A stretch of DNA of 64,000 nucleotides, from the NCBI RefSeq assembly GCF_900148515.1, contig NZ_FRXN01000002.1:310001-374000 (forward strand). The letters are read 5' to 3'. Each line of letters starts with the position of its first letter. Positions within the stretch are counted from its first letter, which is position 1. Below the pieces are notes generated by a model. It did no database searches, was not told where the DNA came from, and saw only the letters and a program-made list of their open reading frames with translations. Position numbers and translations under genes: made by a program. Source of the stretch: Algoriphagus zhangzhouensis (lineage in GTDB: Bacteria; Bacteroidota; Bacteroidia; Cytophagales; Cyclobacteriaceae). Below, piece after piece: positions 63,823-64,000 of this stretch.

Positions 63823-64000
63823 TTAAACTCGGGTGTCCTGATATTCCTTGCCTACCTTCTCCCAAGTGATCTCTCCAGATTCGATTTGGGATGCTAATGT
63901 AGGAAATTCGCTCAAAAGTGTCTTTCCAGTGCCTGATGAACCATTGAATAAAGCCAAAGCTCCACCAGCCAATTCCAAATCATCTTTGGAACTCATTACT
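63823..64000 (-). CDS. eboA: Probable EboA, C-terminal end only (partial)
   Basis: An open frame entering from the right edge and ending with TAA at 63823; the last 58 or so residues are visible. The sequence is mostly helical and polar (SKDDLELAGGALALFNGSSG, ending WEKVGKEYQDTRV). I assign it to EboA mainly because eboA precedes eboB in this cluster; the residues alone do not prove it. GSSGTGKT inside it looks like a Walker A loop, but it lies only about 35 residues from the end with no room for a P-loop domain after it. Confidence 0.5.
   Translation of the reverse strand, partial: VMSSKDDLELAGGALALFNGSSGTGKTLLSEFPTLASQIESGEITWEKVGKEYQDTRV

Noticed and set aside
63905..63960. Walker A-like GSSGTGKT in the partial gene at the right edge
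   Set aside because: Only about 35 residues follow before the stop, leaving no room for Walker B and the rest of a P-loop domain, so it is probably coincidental.

Overview
This window looks like a chromosomal stretch of a marine or aquatic Bacteroidota, most likely a Cyclobacteriaceae / Algoriphagus-type bacterium. The reasons are the AT-rich coding style without strong Shine-Dalgarno sites, lipoprotein signals of Bacteroidota type, several DUF6090 proteins, Reg_prop/Y_Y_Y histidine kinases, a BF3164-like lipoprotein, and a six-gene ebo cluster. That assignment is an inference from gene content. I saw no rRNA, tRNA, CRISPR array, insertion sequence or phage gene.

Layout. (1) 1-2.7 kb, minus strand: the start of a BF3164-like propeller lipoprotein, a coupled 66-residue secreted Cys-rich peptide, and htpG with a clear terminator. 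(2) 2.97-8.0 kb, plus strand: a tight operon-like run (membrane protein, DUF3500, DUF3052-like, cyclophilin PPIase, TPR-adenylate cyclase). (3) 8.1-14 kb: sulfatase-like lipoprotein with a non-canonical active-site motif, gamma-glutamyltransferase, APC permease, DsrE-like and DUF4440-like secreted proteins. (4) 14.3-21.3 kb: a BBE-type FAD oxidase, a 7TM adenylate cyclase, a protein resembling the N-terminal half of VioB (violacein pathway) but lacking its ferritin-like half, and a kelch-like protein. (5) 21.3-26.4 kb: three DUF6090 genes (one a stub), a sortilin/BNR secreted protein, and a tiny coiled-coil protein ending in an EF-hand-like loop.

(6) 26.5-52.7 kb is dominated by signalling. 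Seven histidine kinases share a nearly identical HisKA core ([21 protein letters not shown] in most of them). Their input parts differ: TPR, NTF2-like plus four tandem modules, three large beta-propellers, and two membrane domains. Only two response regulators are present, one of them fused to an adenylate cyclase. Embedded between the kinases is a three-gene unit of an MpaB/DUF2236 oxygenase, a 225-residue seven-helix protein resembling Pyr4/PaxB transmembrane terpene cyclases, and a kinase overlapping the latter by one base.

(7) 52.9-58.2 kb: a TolB-propeller/amidohydrolase fusion, a YitT protein and an HD hydrolase. (8) 58.2-64 kb, minus strand: eboF-eboE-eboD-eboC-eboB and the 3' end of a probable eboA, the cluster known for trafficking of secondary metabolites or precursors to the periplasm.

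Two themes stand out. One is signalling: seven kinases, three predicted adenylate cyclases and two receivers, but no recognisable DNA-binding regulator in 64 kb. The other is natural-product-like chemistry: VioB-N-like plus BBE oxidase, MpaB plus Pyr4-like cyclase, and ebo. Whether these parts work together is speculation. All calls come from reading sequence and from memory of families, without database searches.
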